Source: Diphasiastrum complanatum (lineage: Eukaryota > Streptophyta > Lycopodiopsida > Lycopodiales > Lycopodiaceae). From it: a stretch of 64,000 nucleotides of DNA. The position numbers and the translations under genes were made by a program. Location: positions 26,135,540 through 26,199,539 of the forward strand of contig CM055111.1 in NCBI GenBank assembly GCA_029204225.1. Reading direction: 5' to 3'. Every line of letters begins with the position of its first letter. Position 1 is the first letter of the stretch. The notes under the pieces were generated by a model that ran no database searches, was not told the origin of the DNA, and saw only the letters and a list, made by a program, of their open reading frames with translations. This document shows positions 35,155 to 47,998 of this stretch, piece after piece.

Positions 35155-36452
35155 AAGTGCTTTATTAGACCTCTCCGCAAATGGATCCGTGGCATTGAAA
35201 CTAGGTGGGCTTGACCTTTACTTCACTCCAATCCAATGTCTTATGCACTTTTCAGAGCTTCTCCAAGTTTTAAAAATTCAAAACGGCAAAAGATTCCAAA
35301 AGATTTATGTAGAATCTTTGTCCACCAGTCCAAAAGTGTAGAAAACCCTGCTTCGATCCCAAAATTTTCCTAGGACAAATATTGAAATAGGTCATGTGAC
35401 CAGTCGACGCGTCCGGCTCGGAGTTGGCTACGCTCCTATCCAATTGACCGTCAAAAACAATCTGCCACATGGCATTTTTTTACACGCTGTCACAAGGGGG
35501 TCACAAAATTGCATGCCACAAAGAATAAAGCACAATAACTAGTTCACAAAAAAACAATGTGAAATGAACTCAGGAGTTGGGTCCCTTCAAGGTAAAATTT
35601 TTTAACTTTTGAAGTGCACTAAATAGACTTCACATGAAGTACCCCACAGTTTACACTTTTTTCAAAGCCCTTCAAACTACTATTTACCACATGATTTGGG
35701 CCCTTGGAAATCGATGGATTGGATTACTTGTGGAAGCAGTGGCTGAGATCAGCTAGTCAATGATCTAATGGCCTAGATTTGGCCTGTGAACCAGAACCCA
35801 CTTGTGTATGGAAGAGGACACCTTCGTACACTATGTTCAGACTTTAACTGGTTGTCCGAACAAAGCGTAGGAGCCCGCAGGCAGGAGGGCGCCCATCTCC
35901 AAGATATATGTGTTGATCATTCTCCTATTTCTGACCGCGGCTGGGAACGACCTCTTACAGGCTTGGGCGCCCTACAACAAGTAGTCTACAGCAAAAAACT
36001 TGGCCCAAAATGTCGCCAAATTAAGTGGAAACAGTCACAGCCAGTTTTAGCAAACCCTTGCTACCAAAATAAGGAGTTTTCAGGTTCTGTTGATGTCCTA
36101 GATAGCCTGTGGGCTTGATGTGAAGTTACAGACAGCTTCATTGATGCCCAAAACCCCAACTTCAAGACTAGTCTCGCCTGATTTGGTTGAGAATTGACTT
36201 CAAACAACCAAAAACAGATTTGCCAAAACTTTTGGTGAGTTTGACACCAAAAAACAGCAAAGAAAGCTCACGAATGAGCAGTAGGCACGAATATGGGCTC
36301 CCAAAATTTGTAACTTTTGCATACAGTGTCCGATTGAGGCATGCCGACAGTCTATGGAATCGAAACAACACCTTTGAAGCTGATGGAAGCCTTCAAACCA
36401 CAAATTCTAGCTTCTCCAAAACTTGACTTTCCTCCCCTATTGAGCTAACATA
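35155..36452 (-). other. Internal region of element C without readable gag
   Basis: 1.3 kb between the gag zinc-knuckle remnant and the primer site. A complete copia gag would normally occupy part of it, but no gag blocks are visible. A 110-codon plus frame (35786-36118) has no motif. Probably leader plus foreign or deleted DNA. Confidence 0.45.
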
Positions 36453-36464
36453 GCTTTGATACCA
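36453..36464 (-). other. Primer-binding site of element C
   Basis: TGGTATCAAAGC on the minus strand, 11 of 12 to the initiator-tRNA-Met site, three bases from the LTR edge. Confidence 0.8.
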
Positions 36465-36467
36465 TTC

Positions 36468-36545
36468 TGTTGGAACCCCAGGAGCAACAATCCACACCTG
36501 GATAGTCACCACCTGCAAACACAAATTCCAAACCAGTGGAAGCAA
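36468..36545 (-). repeat. Truncated 5' LTR of element C
   Basis: Matches the terminal 78 or so bases of the 3' LTR (TGTTGGAACCCCAGGAGCAA, then TGGATAGTCACCACCTGCAA and GGAAGCAACAC on the plus strand). Similarity then ends abruptly at 36545, so about 335 bp of LTR are missing. Confidence 0.75.
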
Positions 36546-37959
36546 CACTAAGTCACATTGTTCCACTCCTACTCAAAGAGTTGAGTTTTGTTTGGCTTGA
36601 AAAAGGGACATAGAGGTGTGTGAGTCACATGTGTAGTGTTTGATCCAAAAATCCTAAGAGTTTCTTCCATTGTAGAGGGCAAGATCTAGTAACTCATTTC
36701 TTGACTTTGGTGGAAAATTTGTCTTCTTCATGGTGATCAAATCTTGCTAAGTGGCATTAGCTCTTTGTAAGCACATATCTTAGTGAGAAAGAAGCATCAC
36801 ATTTTTGAAAATTTGAATTTCATTCCAACTCTAAAGAGGTAGAGTCATTGGTACTTGGTAATACTTGGTGGAGTCCAATAGTAGTGAATGAATTCAATTT
36901 TTTGAGCAAAATTTGACATTGTATGTATGAAACTCAAATAAGTTCTATTCAACTTTCTTTGTGAAAGTGTGAGGGTCAAGTTCTGATCCCATTGGCTGTC
37001 TAGAACAGGGAGGAGTCCATATTTTAGTGTTCATGCATGGTTGGGATCTATGTGAATACCTAGATGTCTAATTTTTAAGCTTGGTGAAAAATTCTTGACA
37101 TAGATTGTTATCAAACCATTTCAAGTCCATTCCAAATCTCTCAAGGACTTACAAGATTTGTCTTCAAAAGTCCATCACCACACATTTCAAACCTCTAGAA
37201 GGTTTTCATTTGTAAGTGCATTGTTTGGTTCAAGATGCAAATATAGATGTCACTTTCATTAATATCACTTGGATTTATTTCATGTCCTTGGAAAGCATTT
37301 TGTTTGGAACTTTGGATAAGTATAAAGTTATTGTTATGATCTAAGAGAAAACAATGATATGTTCATTCATAATGTTGAAAATTGTAAATTTTCAATCTTA
37401 GAGGCACGTTGTAAACTTCTTATGAGAATAAGTGAAGCATCCAAAGTGGACACTTATATCCATAAGCAGGTAGTTAGCCTTATTGAGATGGAAATACTTT
37501 TTGATTTCAATATTAGAAAAATCATGCCAAGGTGTGGTGATTTTAGACTTATGTTTCTAGCATAAGTAATATTGATGAAAGTTCACATTGTATGGTCATG
37601 TTTGAAGTGATCATTATGAGACATGGAGGTCTCGGGTTTCCAAGGAAGAGCATGCACATCAAGAGGGAGAATGCCTCAAGGTCAAGCATCTACATGAAAT
37701 TTGGAAGGATTCAATTTTGGAGGTGCTAGGATGGTGCAAAGCTCTCAAGTTCATCAAAGAAGTCAACATCAAGCAGGCACTATCATGGATAAGGTGATCT
37801 CAGATCTTCATCAAACTTGTTGGCTGATCTTCACACCTATGAACCTACAATGATCGGCCTTAAGTGTTGTAAATAGATGTATCAAGCTAAAATTTGAGGA
37901 GAAGTGTTACATTTTGGTCCTCATCTCTAAAAAAGGCTCATTGAGCAATGAAAATTGAC
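36546..37959. other. Spacer, no gene recognised
   Basis: No motif. Near 37895 a GAGGAGAAG-TGTTACATT junction looks like a polypurine tract plus plus-strand LTR start, but I could not find a second edge. Confidence 0.35.
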
Positions 37960-40600
37960 CAATATATTCTCGTTTAGTACATTTAGATTGCTCGGGTTTC
38001 AACCTCTTATCAGTAGAATCGATTTCTACCACGTCACTTGAGATCACTCAATTTTGGCCTTTATCACTCGAGATGGTCCGTTGAGTATAAAAACATGGCT
38101 CATTGAGTATAAAAAAAACAAATATTACACTTAAAACATTAAGATTGCTTGAGTTTAATAGCAGCATTGGAATTGGCCTCTTATTACTTGAGATAACTCA
38201 AACTGATGTCTATCACTTGATATAGCTTAAACTTGATGTCTATCACTTGAGATAGGTCAATCTTAATCTTGTAACTCAAGATTATCCATTGAATGATCAA
38301 ATTGCGAGAATTTATAAGTTGCAACATTTAGATTGCTCAAATTCGACCTCTTATCAATGGATTTGTCCCCTATCACACAATATAGCTCAAAGTTGATGTC
38401 TACTATCACTTGAGATAGAGGGATTTTGGACCTTATCCCTCAAAATTATCCACTTCGTGGTCAACTTCAAATCTGGTGCCTATCACTCGGAAAATCCAAA
38501 ATTTGATGCCTAACGTGCGACTTTTTTGCTTGTCACCTGACATGGCTCATAAAGTGGTTAGACTCAATCAATCCCAAGTCTAGGACATTAAGATAGCTCG
38601 ACTTCAAGCCCTTGTCAATGAAATTTATTCCTATCAAACAAGATAACTAAAATTCATTGAAAGCTCACTTTTGGTGCTTGTCACCCAAGGTTTCTCATAA
38701 AGTGATTGAGTTTGAGAAATTTTGATTCATGAAACTTGATCAAAGGCCATTTGCAAGACGTGCCAAACCCGTTGGAGCGCCAAATCTACCATATGCAAGA
38801 CGTGCTCAAACGTGCGATAGAAGACAAGGGCGAGGCGGTCGACGCATGTCTTGGGACATCGACCTAACAACCAACATGACTAGTTCCTACGAGTTATCAA
38901 ATCAACCAGTATCAAGTTCAGTACATTTAGATCCCTTATCAATGGAATCAACATATACCACACGACATAACTTAAATTTTTTTTCTATCACTTGGGATAG
39001 TGCAATATTGGCCTTATTATAGCTAGAGACTATCCATTGAGTGATCAACTTAGTGGACTCATGAGTTTACAACATCCAAGTAACTTGAATTCGATGCTTA
39101 CATGAAAGACAACTCAATTTCGGTGTCTATCACTTAAAATAGGTCATTGAGTGATCATAATTGACCTGAGTATCACACGAGATAGCTCAAACTATATGTC
39201 TAACAATGTGAATAGCCCCATTTTGACACTTGTCACACAAATTTGGTGCCTATCACTCAAAATAGCTAAAATTCAATGCCACACGTGTGATTTTGGTGCT
39301 TATCAATACTCTACATGGCTAATCAATGACTTCAGTTCATATCACAAACAATGGCCCAATTCTATTTTTCAAAGTCTCCTTCTCCTATCATGGATATACT
39401 CCAAAAGTGTGAGGGAGGATGCACTTCTCCCTTTTATATTTGGAATGACCAATCTTGCCTTTAGTATCTTGGGAGTACTCGAGATTGGCCCCTTGTTGAT
39501 GGAATTGACCTCGATGATTCGAGATTGATCAAATATGATGGCTCTGATTCAAGATAGACCAAATATTGGCTCTAATGACTCAAGCTCTAACGATACATCA
39601 CAGTAGCCTCCTCTGCACCATGGATCAGTAACCCACCATTCACCAATACTTTTGTGGAAAACCTAGAATGTCTCTTAATAATAGGTGGGCATGTTTAACC
39701 CTTGTCCCCTACCACACAATATAGCTCAAAGTTGATGTATACTATCACTCACGATAGAGGGATTTTGGACCGTATCACTCAATATTATCCATTGAGTGGT
39801 CAACTTCAAGGAATCTTGAGTTTAGGAAATTCAAATGGCTTGAATTTGATCCTACATGCATTGAATGATCAAAATTGACTAATAGTGAGATTAGTACATT
39901 TTGATTGGTCGATGGAATTAACTTGTATGGCATGAGATAGTTCTAATTTCAAATCTATCTCGAGATAGCTCAATTTTAGTTCTTGTCATTGAAGATTTGT
40001 CATAGCATGATTGAATTTACAAGCCTGCAAAAATTGAATAGCTCAAGTATGATGTTTATCACTTGAGGTAGCTCGTGTTTGATCTAATAGCTTGTGTTTG
40101 ATCAAATTAGATGTCTACCACTTGAGATGACACAATTTGATGTCTATCACTCATGATAGCTTGCAATTTCAGTCCTTAACATTCGACATAGTTCATTGAG
40201 TGATCAAACCCGAGTGATCTCAAATTTAGAACATTCAGATTGCTCAAGTTTGATCCATAGTCGATGAAACTGGTCCCTACTATTTGAGATAGCCGAAAGT
40301 TGATGTTTATCATTTGACATAACTTCAATATGATACCCACATGCAAGAAATCTCAATTTTGTTTCTCGTCTATCACTTGGCATGCTAATTGAGAGATCAA
40401 ATTAAACCAATATCTAGTGTAGTACATTCAGATTGATTGAGTTTGACTCTCTATCAGTGGCATTGAATCATCACACAACATAGATCAAATTTGATGTCCA
40501 TCACCCAAGATAGCTCAATTTTCGCCCTTATAAATCGAAATTTCTCCATAGTGTCTCTTAACAATAGGTGACTGAGAGAATAGTTTCCATTGAACAGGTG
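37960..40600. repeat. Degenerate satellite-like array with about 330-bp higher-order period
   Basis: Short sub-repeats of the type TATCACTTGAGATAGCTCAA recur dozens of times. A second marker, ACATTTAGATTGCTC, recurs at about 37978, 38322, 38581, 38915, 39892, 40226 and 40423, often some 330 bp apart. A 100-bp block at 38371-38470 reappears at about 39703-39800, near four periods away. Unrelated short inserts disrupt it (for example 38740-38860). No coding function. Confidence 0.7.
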
Positions 40601-40984
40601 CTCAATGATATTGCAATGACTCAATAATTCGACATGGCTCGTTGAAAGCCTAGAAAATGGGCTCGGTTCAAGCTGGCGTGAGGAAGTTGGCACGTGAGCA
40701 AAATCAGCTTGAACAACGACAAAGAACTATGGTCAGAAGTGGCAGATGATTCTTGAAGGTAGCAACGCACGGACGACCTATCTAGTAAGAATAGCAGTGA
40801 GGTCCTGTCACATACACCCCTCGATGGGTCATCGGTCGGGGGATCATCCGGACATACTTGCTGAGACGTATCTTGAGGCAAAAACAATCGAGAGGCAAGA
40901 GGGGGGGGGAGCCATTATTGAGCACGGTTGTTAGTATGGGGTTTACTGTGAGATCATGATGGCTAGGAGATGGGTAGATTGCAT
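40601..40984. other. Transition between the array and GC-rich repeats
   Basis: No gene seen. The region becomes GC-richer towards the right and contains a purine-rich tract near 40890-40910. Confidence 0.4.
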
Positions 40985-41165
40985 AGCAGGAAGTCCTGGG
41001 GGGTTTGGGGGGCGGAGCCCCCCGAGAAACAAGGGGTCCGAGGGGCAGTAGCCCCCTGGCGGGGGGTTTGGAGGGAAGAGCCCCCCAACGGCAGGGTCCG
41101 AGGGGCAAAAGCCCCCCAACGGCAGGGTCCGGGGGCTGCCGGTAGACCCCGGCCCCGACGGTACT
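40985..41165. repeat. GC-rich short tandem repeats with GGGGC/GCCCC dyads
   Basis: Units such as CAGGGTCCGAGGGGCA plus AAAGCCCCCCAACGG repeat about five times with variation. Each unit can pair GGGG with CCCC. Such blocks occur in some plant LTRs. Long open frames here (both strands) are caused by base composition. Confidence 0.75.
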
Positions 41166-41179
41166 GCCTCTTCCATACC

Positions 41180-41291
41180 GAGGCTCAAACTTAGACACAA
41201 AAAAAATGCTAAAACTTGGACCCAAAAAATGCCAATGAGGCTCAAATATAGACCAAAAAAAAAAATGCTGAAACTTCGACCCAAAAGTGCC
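41180..41291. repeat. 57-bp tandem duplication
   Basis: AGGCTCAAAYWTAGACMMAA through ATGCTRAAACTTSGACCCAA and TGCCAA occurs twice, at 41180-41236 and 41237-41291. Confidence 0.75.
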
Positions 41292-44200
41292 AACTGTAGG
41301 ACTGTTCTTGTCCCTCCTCATTCGTTTTCCTCTGCTGCATCGCGCTAACTTTGCTCTCTCATCCCTCCTGCTTAGTCCTCCTCTGCTGCATCATCATCGC
41401 GTGCTTCCTGTTGCTTCGTCCATGATAATTGCTTGCTAGCGCGCTTCGTCCACGGGCGTCTGTGCATCATCCTGGGAATGAGACGTTCTTCATCAACCAC
41501 GAGCCGTTCTCGATCATTTGTTGGAGTGATTGTCAGAGTGTGCATCACAGAAAGTGGTCCTTCGTTCGTCCATGATCGCTTTTCCCTTCAGTACTGCAAA
41601 ATATACCCATTACCAGCTGCCCAACAGAGGAAATTGGTGAGGGAGGATTAGAACCCGCCTGCAAAGCCGCATTCATTGTGTTGTACATCGACCGGACCCC
41701 TCTCTGCCGCCCCCGTCATAGCTAATGGCCTAACCAACCAGGTTGTATCGAGTTGATGTTTGTGAGATTGTTGGCACTGCAGTTTAGCTGCGAAATCACC
41801 TGCTTGAAAGTTGATTTGCGAGATGCTATTTCGCATATATTTTAGTCTTCGGATCAAAACGCTGTAGAGTGTAGCTGTGTGAACTGCAGGTTGTAAGTTG
41901 TAACGTAATACTGATGATTTCTTCTCTCCAGTTATGATGAATACCAATCACTTTAGATTGGAAACAAAGCCGGCAACTCTGTGAATATGAATTTTGAGCT
42001 GGCACAATGTATTTGAATCAGAGATTCAGAGATTAGCTGAGTACGAGGATAGAATTGCTGTGACGAACGGAGTGAGGTAGGTCGTTCAGCCTTTCTGATT
42101 GCTATGATGAGTATACTGCATTCGTACAATGCATTCAACGCTCAAAAACTTATAGACTAGCCTTGGAAGTCAGGCCCTTTCGTGAAGACTACATTGTACA
42201 AATAGAAATGAAACAGTAAAATACAATAAACCTGAATATAACGTCATCATTTACAGCTTCAGGCTTCATCAGTCGTGCTGCCTGCAGTAGTTTGCGTCCT
42301 GTCGTCCTATCATTTAAGTTTTCTTTGTTGAAGACTACAATGAACTAGAATCCACAGATTCTAGATCTGGATAAACAAAAACTATATTCACTGACAACTC
42401 GAGTTTTACTTCTGAATCCCGATTTTCTGTCGGTTTGAATAGATACGTTGACTCATTTTGTGATTGTTGTAAATGAATTAGATAGTCAGCTATCAACTTC
42501 CGATTTAACCTCTTGTTAAAACTGGTAGTTCGCTCGAATGCAGTTAGCGACTTGTAAGTTATTACTGTTGATAAGTATAAAATATTGATGGCAATAGTGG
42601 CCGCCACATGAGGAACTAGACTTCATAGTAGTCGCTCTTTACATGTGACTATGCAATTACATATATGTTTCAGGTGGTTTTTCTTTAATAATCAGCTTCT
42701 TCAGTGCTGGATTTTATATAGAATGCAAATTTTATTTGTCCTTGGTCGATCATGCGTTTTGTGAAAACGATATGCATTGATTTTGTAAGGCATTGCTATA
42801 CGCCTTTTATAAGCTTAGCGGTCACAAAAGTTTCAACTTATCGATCATGGTTGATATAACATACAACCAGTCCCGTTTCGTCATACAGCAAACGCGATGG
42901 TCTTTCCCTGATAAGAAATCTGTTTCCAGCTTGCTCAAGAGCCCAAAGGAGGCAACCCACTGCCATCACGTGCTGACAGTCAGCCAAACTGAGCAGACCC
43001 TGCTCATTCCTTTCCAACAATTCAGCTTGGGTGATCGTCAGCCATTGCAGGTGTGCCCTTTGCTAGTCTTTTTCTCATCATCTTATGCAATCGTTTGGTT
43101 TGATGCAATGATGTTAACCAATGACTTCATCAGCTTGTCTTCTTTCAAGATTTATTATTCAGATCTGAAAAGCCTAAAGTTTTACTGATGTACATTGGAG
43201 AAGAGGCTTACATTTGATGTAGTGTTATAAAGTGAAAAGCACATCACTACAATTTTGGCTTATTTTTTTATTTCAAGCGACCGAGAGCTATTCATAACCA
43301 TTCCAATGTGCGGAGCAGAAGTAGGAATCAGGTATAAATACTATAAAAGAATGGGCTTTTAAAGTAAAGCAACTTAGCTCCACTCAGTTTATATATTTTC
43401 ACCCAATTATTTTTGTCAAGGACACATGTTATTTGTTAATTCAAGAGAACCACAACTTTGCCAGGAGTACTAGTTTGGTTACCACAACTTTGCCAGGAGT
43501 ATTTAGTTTCTTGTGTACTCATCCCATCTTATTGCTAAAACCAGCTAATCTTAGCAGATACATTATATGGATGTTTCTGATCTTCCTGCTTTTGGTAGCT
43601 AAAGCTATATAGAGACCCTAGCATTTTTGGAGGAAATCTATCCTAGAAACTCACGTGAACTTAATTGTACAGCTAGTGGTGATTAAGTACAGTGTTTTGG
43701 ACCTTTCTAAAAGGTTGGATAAGATTTATTTGTTGATATTTTTGATGGAAGGTTCAGCCAGAATACAACGTTGACATGATTCGCATGCCTCATCTTTCTT
43801 CAAATATTTTCATTCTGCTATATATGGAGTCATCACTAACCAATTATATAGTTTTCTCACCTTCTATACTTGCAAAGATGCTTTTAGGAACCAATTTATC
43901 AGATTCATGATTTTGTTCCTCTAGTAAGAGTTGCTTGTTCAAGAAAATCATGAAAAAAATTTGAAGTACTGTAAACTCTAATGGTTTAGGTTTGGTGTTT
44001 CATCTTTTGGTATGTTAAAGATGACTAATCATAGAATCCACATGGGAGCTAAGGAGCATGTTTTGTTTCTAGTATTTGTATTTTGACTATGCCTTGGTAA
44101 GTCTTGCTTATGTATCATGGCCCCTCTTTTTTATTTTATTTTATTTGACTTTATTTTCAGAATTTTCCTTGTTAAGTGTCATTTTCTTCTTAGTTAGCAC

Positions 44201-46919
44201 TAGATCTACCCAAGAATCAATTCTTCGACCTAATAGATGATCGACTGCTAGCTGCCCTTAGTCATGCAAAGCGTAAAGTTGCGATCAAGAATATAAACTT
44301 GATTAATTGGGCGATATGGCCCAAGTAGCCCAGCTAACAAGCAAACAACTGCAACTGTCATGATACTCGTTCCGACCACCTTCTGTCGATGAGCTAGAAG
44401 AACCTACGGTAGATTACCCCCCGAAGTAGTAAGAAGATGAAATTGAAATCATAACAGCTGGAAAAATGAAAAAAAAAAACCTGTCAATTTGATAGGATCT
44501 TCAAACCATCATCTTGATTGAAATGCGATTCTATGGTAGAGCTTCTTTGAAAACTTCAAAATTGCAAGGCGGCGATTCGGATTTTGTGAACGACGGATCA
44601 ACAAAGTCTTTCAACGGAGCAATCCCTTGAGACAATTTCATAAGAGAATGACTCGAGAGATTTAAAATGAACAATAAATGGAACCTTAGATAATAGCAGG
44701 ATAATTTTAATTTTTTTTAAAAAATTTGGGTCGAGTGACCATACATTTATAGTAGTTTCATTAGTATATGTTGATTTCTTTACAACATGTACATTGGGGT
44801 AGAATTACATCTACTCAAGGTAGCACAATGATGAAGTCCATGCTTGATTTATGCAGATGTCAAGCACATCCGATTTGGTCCGTAAGCGATGCACATGCAA
44901 TTACAAGTTCAAGCACACATCACTCAGTATGCAAATGGTTAGTAGAAGAGCATCTTACGAGCATCGTCGCCAAGACATGCTAGGGAATGTGCATCCTACA
45001 GTCCTGAGACAATTGGATGATGCAAGCAGGTCTATTGATAGAACCGCCTCTGTAGAAAGTAGACAAGAAGCTTCTATTTTGCATGGTGAACGTAGAAGGA
45101 CATGGTGTAATTGCATGTTGTATTGTGGTGGTGGGCGAATGGTAGCTCCTGTACTCTCATGAGGCACCAACTCCTCCAACAAAAATATGGTAATATTGTT
45201 TCCAATTTAGGATTTCCTGGGGAAGACGAGCCACTCCTACAACAATTTCTTGCCAATGAAAAAAACAAGAGGCTAAGTTGTGAAGGTTCGTCTTCACAGA
45301 TTGTATCCAAGGATACAGTGGTGGTGAGGTCGAATGAGAGTGCTCTCTCTCATGGGAATTCTAGCTGCCCCATGATTGATAGTCCCACATATGACCAGAT
45401 TTTTTGAGTTCCAAAAAAGAAAGATCAAGATGGTCAAAAATTATACGGCAGAATTCTTCTAGCAATATTTTTTGGATCAGCATGCAATATTCCTTTCCAA
45501 TTTACATAAAGCGAGAATGTGGTTTAGCGGAGAGTTCGATGGATTACAAGATCTATGCCACAAGCCGTTGGAAAAGCAAAAAATAAGAGACATAATCAAG
45601 AACAATATCCATGAAATCACACCTTTGAGTTTTCCAGAAGCTATCAATGGAAAGACGAAGACATATACCTTTGGGTACTTGTCTCCATTCAGTCTAAAAG
45701 AAAGTATGTAAAGAAAAAAAAATCAAAAGCTGGTGACTTGTGATGATACAAGTCTTAAATCGAAGGTGAGTTATTTGATAATAATCATGAAAAGCAAGCT
45801 TTTGATTTTCAAACACAGGTCCAATTTGAATATAGTTCTTTTCTATGAGACATCACAATTGACTTTGAGTGAATCATGTTTTTTATTAAACTTCGGAAAG
45901 TGCAGGAAAATGATAAACTTGAAAGTCTTGTCATAGAGGTTGAATATTGACATAGTGATGAGGTACCCACTTTCACGACTTGATTTTATTTGATTGCTAA
46001 TCTGTAGACTTTCGTGAGTAAAAACACTCGTGCACAAATCAACCAAACTTTAAATTGTTGGATTAATGGATGATTTGACTTACATCTTGATATGATATTA
46101 ATAATTTAATTGTATCAATAAAAAAACTACAAATAAATTTATCACCCACATTGTTCTTACGCAAAAATGAAGGTAAAGATACATGTGTTGTTACATTATT
46201 TTTTAGTTATTTCTAACAATTTATTGTAATGCTCATATTGTTATGAAATTTTGTTCTTATATTGATATCAGGGTTTATCTGAGCTTGAACGTCCCAGCTC
46301 CAAGGCAAAAATTGTAAGTATTACGATTTCATCAAATTGCATCACATTTTTAGTTTGATACATTCTTTTGTTTAAATCTATTTTATTAAATAATGATATT
46401 TGTTGCAGGTTCAATGTGGAAGACCTAGAGACGATTGCGATGAAATATTTTAACATTCACACTGTTGATGAGTTGTACAAAAAACTTAAAGACCTATACA
46501 GCTCTTTGAAAATATCAAAAAAAAATTCATGGAAATGAACATGATTCCTCATCCATGATTAGAGAACTAGTTATTTTTCTCTTTCAAAATAATAAAATTG
46601 TTGTTCATAAACGTAGGGACAAGTGTTTACTCTTAGAAGACATAGAAGTTAATGCATAAATCAAGCATTGTGCTGCAAATTTTGATTCATCTTTCAAGAG
46701 AACAATTATATGCATAGACTCAAGCCTAAGTAGTTTTGTTGTAAATGAAGACTCTTAAAGGTAGATATTTTGATTTTTAGTTGTGCATTGTGATTATGTT
46801 TAAGTTTTCTTTGATGTAAATTTTTGCCTCAACAGTTTACATAAATGTTAATGTTGTTGTAGTAAGTATAGTTATATTTCAGATCAATTCAATTAAATTT
46901 TTACATAAACAAAGGGGAA
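41292..46919. other. Low-copy-looking region with unassigned short frames
   Basis: No transposon motifs. Several open frames of 60-130 codons exist (42793-43188, 44851-45162, 45111-45407 and 45472-45711 plus). The last contains GEFDGLQDLCHKPLEKQKIR and PLSFPEAINGKTKTYTFGYL and reads like genuine but unrecognised protein. A 47-codon frame near 44215-44330 follows a splice-like TTTTCTTCTTAG. These could be exons or fragments of host genes. None can be named. Confidence 0.35.
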
Positions 46920-46946
46920 TTTTCCTATATTGTCAATTTAGGAACT
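46920..46946. repeat. Left copy of a short dyad repeat bracketing the transporter/MADS fragments
   Basis: TTTTCCTATATTGTCAAT then TTAGGAA. The same motif is at 49710-49735 with one difference. It has an internal inverted TTTCCTA/TAGGAAA dyad, imperfect in this copy. Confidence 0.6.
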
Positions 46947-47034
46947 GTATCACTTTATCTATCACAGGATTTCCTAGAATTTTGAGGGCGTTTAATGATT
47001 TCACTACATGGAGGAAGGAAAGCCTTCTAGAAGT

Positions 47035-47655
47035 ATGAAGAATGTGGATGACTGGCTTCCACTGAGTGGGTCTTGAAACGCCAAGTGGTGGTATGCTGCA
47101 TTCCACAATGTTACGACAATGGTGGGAGCAGGAGTTTGAGTTTGCCTGCTGCCATGGTCTACCTAGGCTGATATGGACATAACTTACCCATTGTAGGCGC
47201 AGAAAAGGGTGATCATCAATCGGAAAACACATCAATTTTTTTCAACATGCAATTCAATTTGATATTCATGTTTTTGATGTATTTTAATTTGTCCAAATTG
47301 TTGTTGCAGTCGTACTTCAATGAAATCTATTCTTGTAATCACCACGGGACGATCTCGCTACATTTGTTGCTGCTTATACGAAACTATGCATTAATAACTA
47401 AAGTTATGTGCATTGGCTGTAGTCTGCAGGGGATCAGGTGCAGTGATGGTGATTTCATGGATTATCACTTTGTACAGACTTTGGCAAATGGTAGAAATGC
47501 ACGAGATGGTTCCTGGAAAACTAATTGATCGTTATCATGAGCTCGGGCAGCAAGCATTTGGAGAGAAGCTAGGGCTCTGGATTGTCATTCCCCAACAGCT
47601 GATAGTGGAGGTTGGGGTGGACACAGTGTATATGGTGACTGGCACATTGATCTGA
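47035..47655 (+). pseudogene. Amino acid permease fragment, lysine-histidine transporter (LHT) type
   Basis: First exon-like piece (47041-47172) reads DDWLPLSGS, a stop, NAKWWYAAFHNVTTMVGAGV, then a one-base shift into SLPAAMVYLG and another stop where Trp is expected. After a presumed intron with acceptor CTGCAG at 47429, the second piece reads [64 protein letters not shown]. This matches the N-terminal third of plant LHT/AAAP amino acid/H+ symporters: the DWLP start, first membrane helix and second helix. All later helices are absent; the frame ends at 47655. Stops, a frameshift and truncation make it a pseudogene or captured fragment. Confidence 0.85.
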
Positions 47656-47998
47656 TTTACTGGTAAATGGAACACACGTATACTGCAGACAAAAGTTCTT
47701 GAAAGATGAAGTTTTGTTGAGTTGAATTGATTGATGGTAGGAAATAATAGATCCTTAATAATTATTAAGCAGTTAAATACTTGTTATGTTTGAATACGGC
47801 ATATAGGTAGACAATTCATGAAGGATTTGGTTTGTTTTGTTAAGTTGATTGATTGTTTGAATAAACATTCCTCCTGAAATAATAGATCGCTAATAATTTT
47901 TTAGATTTCTTGTTTTGTTTGAATACGCGTGCATACATAGAGAGCGTTTATTGGGTTGAGTAGATTGATTGAATGGTTCTTTTATTGTGTTCGTACAG

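Noticed and set aside
37880-37960. LTR start after a polypurine tract on the plus strand
   Set aside because: GAGGAGAAG-TGTTACATT is suggestive, but no matching second LTR or primer site was found.
37960-40600. CRISPR array
   Set aside because: Repeats are degenerate, spacing is irregular, no cas genes are present and the genome is clearly eukaryotic.
40782-41321. 179-codon minus-strand frame, Pro-rich
   Set aside because: It lies over GC-rich tandem repeats with open frames in several phases, and has no domain or start context.
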